DNA of 9,145 bases, taken from NCBI GenBank assembly GCA_018066225.1, contig JAGHRU010000198.1:1-9145 (forward strand). The letters are read 5' to 3'. The stretch comes from Candidatus Equimonas enterica. GTDB lineage: Bacteria; Bacteroidota; Bacteroidia; Bacteroidales; Bacteroidaceae. Under the pieces are notes generated by a model that was not told where the DNA came from, ran no database searches, and saw only the letters and a list, made by a program, of their open reading frames with translations. Below, one piece after another: positions 6,271 to 9,145 of this stretch. A program made the translations under genes and the position numbers. Each line of letters opens with the position of its first letter. Within the stretch, counting starts at the first letter, position 1.

Positions 6271-7485
6271 CTATGACATGGTAAACAACGCGGCAAAGTG
6301 CGCTGCGATGCGCTGCGCCCACACCGCCTTGCTGCTACGCCCCGATGCCTCACGACGGCCATCGGCAAAGAGCAAAACGATGTCGTTGCTGTCGCTGCCT
6401 ATGGGATTGCTGTGCTGCATAGAGTTGAGGGCAATGAAATCAAAATGCTTGCGCTGCATCTTCTCCTTGGCATTGGCCTCACCATCATCACTTTCGAGCG
6501 CAAAGCCGACGAGTCTTTGATCCTCGCGCTTCATTTGTCCCAAGGCCGCAGCGATATCTTGCGTAGGCACCAGCGACAGATTGAGACCACCACTGCCCTC
6601 GCGTTTGAGTTTCGACGCATGAGCATGGGGATAAGTGAAGTCGGCTACGGCGGCACAAAGCACCGCGCCATCGCACTGCGGGAACAGTGCAAGGCACGCG
6701 CTGTGCATCTGCTCGGCAGTCATCACGTCATGACGGGTGATATGCGGCTGATGCGTTGTGCACGCCACAGGGCCTGCCACAAGCTCCACCTCAGCCCCCA
6801 TCACTGCAAAGGCTTCGGCCAAAGCAAACCCCATGCGCCCCGAAGAGGCATTTCCGATGAAACGGACTGGGTCGATGGGCTCATGGGTTGGGCCTGCCGT
6901 TATCAGCACACGCTTGCCATAAAGCGGCTGACTGCTGCGCTGCTGCTCCGCGAAATAGCGGCCGACAAAATCGGCGATGACTTCGGGCTCCTGCATCCGC
7001 CCTTTCCCCACCAGAAGCGAAGCCAATTCGCCCTCAGCAGGCTCCACGACATAGTGATGAGACCGCGCATGCAATTTCTGCAAGTTGGCCTGCGTGGCCT
7101 CATGACTATACATATCGAGGTCCATAGCAGGGCAGACGATAACAGGCGTATCGGGACGTTGTGCCAAGTAAGTGGTGACGAGGATGTTGTCGGCTATGCC
7201 GTGGGTCATCTTGGCAATCGTGCTGGCTGACGCTGGAGCGACAATCAGCATATCCGCCCATTGCGACATATCGACATGGCTATGCCACGAGCCATCGCGA
7301 CGATCAAAAAAATCGCTCACCACAGGCTTACGGCTAAGCGTGGCGAGCGTGAGAGGAGTGATAAACTCTTTGGCTGACGGAGTCATCACGACCTGAACCT
7401 CATGCCCCGCCTTGACGAGAAGGCGGAGCAGAGTGCAGGACTTGTAAGCAGCGATGCTGCCTGTAATGCCAAGGATGATGTGCAT
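6271..7485 (-). CDS. coaBC: Bifunctional phosphopantothenoylcysteine decarboxylase / phosphopantothenate-cysteine ligase
   Basis: CoaBC joins cysteine to 4'-phosphopantothenate (CoaB, C-terminal) and decarboxylates the product (CoaC, N-terminal, FMN) in coenzyme A synthesis. The 404 residues match family length. The CoaC domain (1-175) has GITGSIAAYK (6-15), the catalytic His70 in HVDMSQWAD, VAPASASTIAKMTHG (82-96) and PAMDLDMY (119-126), where E. coli has Asn in place of Asp122. The flap GELASLLVGKGRM (152-164) appears to carry Ser156 where E. coli has its active Cys. The CoaB domain (190-404) has KRVLITAGPTHEPIDPVRFI (191-210), NASSGRMG (212-219), AAVADF (278-283) and SKLKR (291-295). It starts 6 nt after dnaN, so it is very probably cotranscribed with it. 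Confidence 0.96.
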   Translation of the reverse strand: MHIILGITGSIAAYKSCTLLRLLVKAGHEVQVVMTPSAKEFITPLTLATLSRKPVVSDFFDRRDGSWHSHVDMSQWADMLIVAPASASTIAKMTHGIADNILVTTYLAQRPDTPVIVCPAMDLDMYSHEATQANLQKLHARSHHYVVEPAEGELASLLVGKGRMQEPEVIADFVGRYFAEQQRSSQPLYGKRVLITAGPTHEPIDPVRFIGNASSGRMGFALAEAFAVMGAEVELVAGPVACTTHQPHITRHDVMTAEQMHSACLALFPQCDGAVLCAAVADFTYPHAHASKLKREGSGGLNLSLVPTQDIAAALGQMKREDQRLVGFALESDDGEANAKEKMQRKHFDFIALNSMQHSNPIGSDSNDIVLLFADGRREASGRSSKAVWAQRIAAHFAALFTMS

Positions 7486-7491
7486 ACTGAC

Positions 7492-8619
7492 TTATTCGTT
7501 AAGCATCATAGGCATCAGCATCATCAGCACATCTTCGTCTTCAGGCTGCTGAGTCGGCACGATGACCCCGGCACGTGAGCCGTCGTTGGCGAGGCAGAAC
7601 GTCACCTCTTCCGACTCAATGTTGCCCAGCAATTCCAGAAGCGTTGCGCCCTTGAAGCCTATGGACATATTCATACCGTTGTAGTCACAGATAATCCATT
7701 CCTCACCTCCCATCGCGTAGTCGATGTTTTGAGCAGAAATAGTCAAGCGGTTGGGAGCTATTTGCAGCTTAACCAAGGTGCTGGCAAGGCTGGACATCAC
7801 AAGCACACGACGCAAAGCGCTAATGAGCGCAGGGCGATTGACGGTGATGCGGTTGGGGTTGTCCTTTGGTATCACACTGGAATAGTTGGGGAAGCGTCCC
7901 TCTATCAAGCGACAGTTCATCGTATAGTCTTCAGTGGTAAATACGGCATTGCGGTCGGTGAAACTTACCGTCGTATCGCCGCCATCGCGCGCCAAGACAG
8001 GCTTGAAAGCGTTGGCTGGTTTCTTGGGCAAGATGAAGGACGCCGCATTGTCATCGCGCACATTGAGAATGCGACCGCAGGCCAATTTCAAGCCATCGGA
8101 AGCCACGATAACCAGCGACTCGGGCGTGAGATCGAAATACACGCCATTGAGTTGCGGGCGTAACTGGTCTTCGGCCGTCGCAAAGAGCGCGCGATTGACG
8201 CCTGCGTAAAGTTTCTCGCTCGCAACGACCACGGTGTGGATGTCACCTTCCAAAGCCTTGGTACGAGGGAACTCATCGGCTTTGTCGCAAGTGAGCTCAT
8301 ACTTACCATTCTGATACTCGATGGTGACACGACACTGCTCTACATTGACATAGAACGTCAAGGGCTGGTCGGGTATTTCCTTAATAGCGTCTTGAATAGT
8401 ACGGGCAGACAGCAAGAAATCGGCGTCGGCATCAGCCTCCGTCAAAGTCATCACCGTGCTTAGCGTAATCTCGGTCTCGGCTGCTGTAATCGTGAGGCTC
8501 TTCCCTTCGATATGGAACCAGAAGTTGCCCAAAACAGGAATACTGTTCTTGGAATTGATGACACGACCCAAAGTCTGCAAGCGGGTCGAAAGTTCTGAAC
8601 TGGAAACGATAAATTTCAT
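7492..8619 (-). CDS. dnaN: DNA polymerase III beta subunit (sliding clamp)
   Basis: DnaN forms a ring-shaped dimer around DNA and tethers polymerase III and other replication and repair proteins. The 375 residues match the family and fall into three similar clamp folds, at about 1-122, 130-248 and 250-375. Diagnostic segments are MKFIVSSSELSTRLQTLGRVI (1-21, start at 8619), NSIPVLGNFWFHIEG (25-39), FATAEDQLRPQLNGVYFDL (near 146-164), IVASDGLKLA (near 170-179), RLIEGRFPNYSSVIP (near 237-251) and the C-terminal LMMLMPMML. It begins 64 bp from its likely -7 box (8684-8691) with no Shine-Dalgarno and an A/T-rich approach, as usual in Bacteroidota. It heads the five-gene minus-strand cluster and is divergent from the DUF3127 gene. 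Confidence 0.98.
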   Translation of the reverse strand: MKFIVSSSELSTRLQTLGRVINSKNSIPVLGNFWFHIEGKSLTITAAETEITLSTVMTLTEADADADFLLSARTIQDAIKEIPDQPLTFYVNVEQCRVTIEYQNGKYELTCDKADEFPRTKALEGDIHTVVVASEKLYAGVNRALFATAEDQLRPQLNGVYFDLTPESLVIVASDGLKLACGRILNVRDDNAASFILPKKPANAFKPVLARDGGDTTVSFTDRNAVFTTEDYTMNCRLIEGRFPNYSSVIPKDNPNRITVNRPALISALRRVLVMSSLASTLVKLQIAPNRLTISAQNIDYAMGGEEWIICDYNGMNMSIGFKGATLLELLGNIESEEVTFCLANDGSRAGVIVPTQQPEDEDVLMMLMPMMLNE

Positions 8620-8683
8620 ATTTGGAGCGTAACTATTTTGAATATTTCGGGTTGGTAATGTTTATTTCGCCTATTAAAGCGCA

Positions 8684-8691
8684 CAAAGTTA
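8684..8691 (-). promoter_or_regulatory. -7 box of the dnaN promoter
   Basis: The minus strand reads TAACTTTG, an exact fit to the Bacteroidota primary-sigma -7 consensus TAnnTTTG. No clear TTG -33 element lies about 20 bp upstream. The expected transcript start, near 8677, leaves a leader of about 57 nt before dnaN. This promoter would serve the cluster dnaN-coaBC-porD-recN-DUF6078-like. Confidence 0.72.
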
Positions 8692-8734
8692 CATATTTTT
8701 TCCTAATTTCCCGCACGACACGGGTAAAAAAACG

Positions 8735-8766
8735 CGCAAAACGAAAAAAATATGAGGAATTTTGCG
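8735..8766. repeat. Inverted repeat between the dnaN and DUF3127 promoters
   Basis: CGCAAAA (8735-8741) and TTTTGCG (8760-8766) are a perfect 7-bp inverted repeat with an 18-base centre, extendable by one mismatched and one matched pair. It lies between the two divergent -7 boxes and so could be an operator for either gene. A second short dyad, CCCG/CGGG, lies at 8710-8724. Both are short and may be chance. Confidence 0.35.
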
Positions 8767-8796
8767 TGCCTTCACGTCTCAAACAAAAAAAAGTCG

Positions 8797-8804
8797 TAAC
8801 TTCG
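8797..8804 (+). promoter_or_regulatory. -7-like box for the DUF3127 gene
   Basis: The plus strand reads TAACTTCG followed by CA, one base off the TAnnTTTG consensus. It lies 24 bp before the start codon, so the leader would be short, about 15-20 nt. No good -33 element is seen; the upstream segment is A-rich. Confidence 0.5.
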
Positions 8805-8828
8805 CAGCGAAATTACAATATCACGAAT

Positions 8829-9145
8829 ATGGAAATTACAGGAAAGATTATTGCGGCTCTTGAGCCGCGTGAAGGCACCAGCAAGACTTCCGGACAGCCT
8901 TGGAAGTTGCAGCCCTACGTGTTGGAAACTATTGAACAGCGTCCACGCCGCTGCATGTTTGAAGTGTTTGGCGCAGACCGCATTGCACAAATGAACTTGC
9001 AGGTCAATCAAGTCTATACCGTAAGCATTGACATTGATGCCCACGAGTATCAAGGCCGTTGGTACAATAGCATTCGCGCTTGGCAGGCCATGACGCCCGA
9101 GCAGGCTGCTGCCCGCATGAATCAGCCTTACCAGCAGCCCGGTAT
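8829..9145 (+). CDS. DUF3127 family protein, N-terminal part
   Basis: The visible 105 residues run off the right edge without a stop. They match DUF3127, a small Bacteroidota family with an OB-fold-like, ssDNA-binding-protein-like outline: MEITGKIIAALEPREGTSKT (1-20), GQPWKLQPYVLET (22-34), RCMFEVFGADRI (41-52), YTVSIDIDAHEYQGRWYNSI (63-82) and RAWQ (83-86). After residue 90 the sequence turns Gln/Ala/Pro-rich, which suggests a flexible tail like those of SSB proteins. The biochemical function is not established to my knowledge; nucleic-acid binding is inferred from fold resemblance and from its place opposite dnaN. The ATG at 8829 is the only sensible start, just after an AT-rich leader. Confidence 0.88.
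   Translation, partial: MEITGKIIAALEPREGTSKTSGQPWKLQPYVLETIEQRPRRCMFEVFGADRIAQMNLQVNQVYTVSIDIDAHEYQGRWYNSIRAWQAMTPEQAAARMNQPYQQPG

Noticed and set aside
6248..6322. An upstream in-frame ATG (6322) for the porD-like gene
   Set aside because: It would overlap coaBC and bury the signal peptide behind 25 residues.
6298..7230. A 310-codon plus-strand open frame over coaBC
   Set aside because: It is a shadow of coaBC, whose motifs are unambiguous.
8772..9053. A 93-codon minus-strand open frame over the DUF3127 gene and the promoter region
   Set aside because: The plus-strand DUF3127 match is clear, and this frame would overlap both the gene and its promoter.

Overview
The window looks like a chromosomal segment from a Bacteroidota bacterium, most likely order Bacteroidales. 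The evidence is the gene set: a DUF4835/PorD-type secretion protein between coaBC and recN, a DUF3127 gene divergent from dnaN, and a GH77 amylomaltase with two N-terminal starch-binding domains. In addition, the dnaN promoter has a TAnnTTTG-type -7 box, and Shine-Dalgarno sequences are absent. Base composition is fairly GC-rich in the genes and strongly AT-rich in the two main intergenic regions. I cannot fix the genus.

Layout, right to left along the minus strand: a compact housekeeping cluster dnaN (8619-7492), coaBC (7485-6271), porD-like (6247-5321), recN (5308-3599) and a small Cys-rich DUF6078-like gene (3602-3186). Gaps are 6, 23 and 12 nt, followed by a 4-nt ATGA overlap, so the five genes are probably one transcript started from a promoter just upstream of dnaN. 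They cover the replication clamp, coenzyme A synthesis, type IX secretion and DNA break repair.

A 164-bp AT-rich gap (3022-3185) follows. It holds an unusual array of four 22-bp repeats. Next come a secreted protein with a degenerate HtrA-like domain plus TPRs (3021-1321) and, 13 nt later, the N-terminal half of malQ (1307 to beyond the left edge). These two probably form a second transcript.

On the plus strand only one gene is seen: a DUF3127 protein (8829 to beyond the right edge), transcribed divergently from dnaN across a 209-bp intergenic region with a -7-like box for each direction.

The most interesting features are the 22-bp repeat array, which is exactly 88 bp long, contains a 40-bp near-perfect dyad and is framed by an 11-bp perfect direct repeat; the pseudoprotease-TPR protein next to it; the Cys-rich gene coupled to recN; and the apparent absence of the exonuclease gene that I recall lying between dnaN and coaBC in Bacteroides. 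No tRNA, rRNA, CRISPR array, transposase or complete novel defence system is visible.
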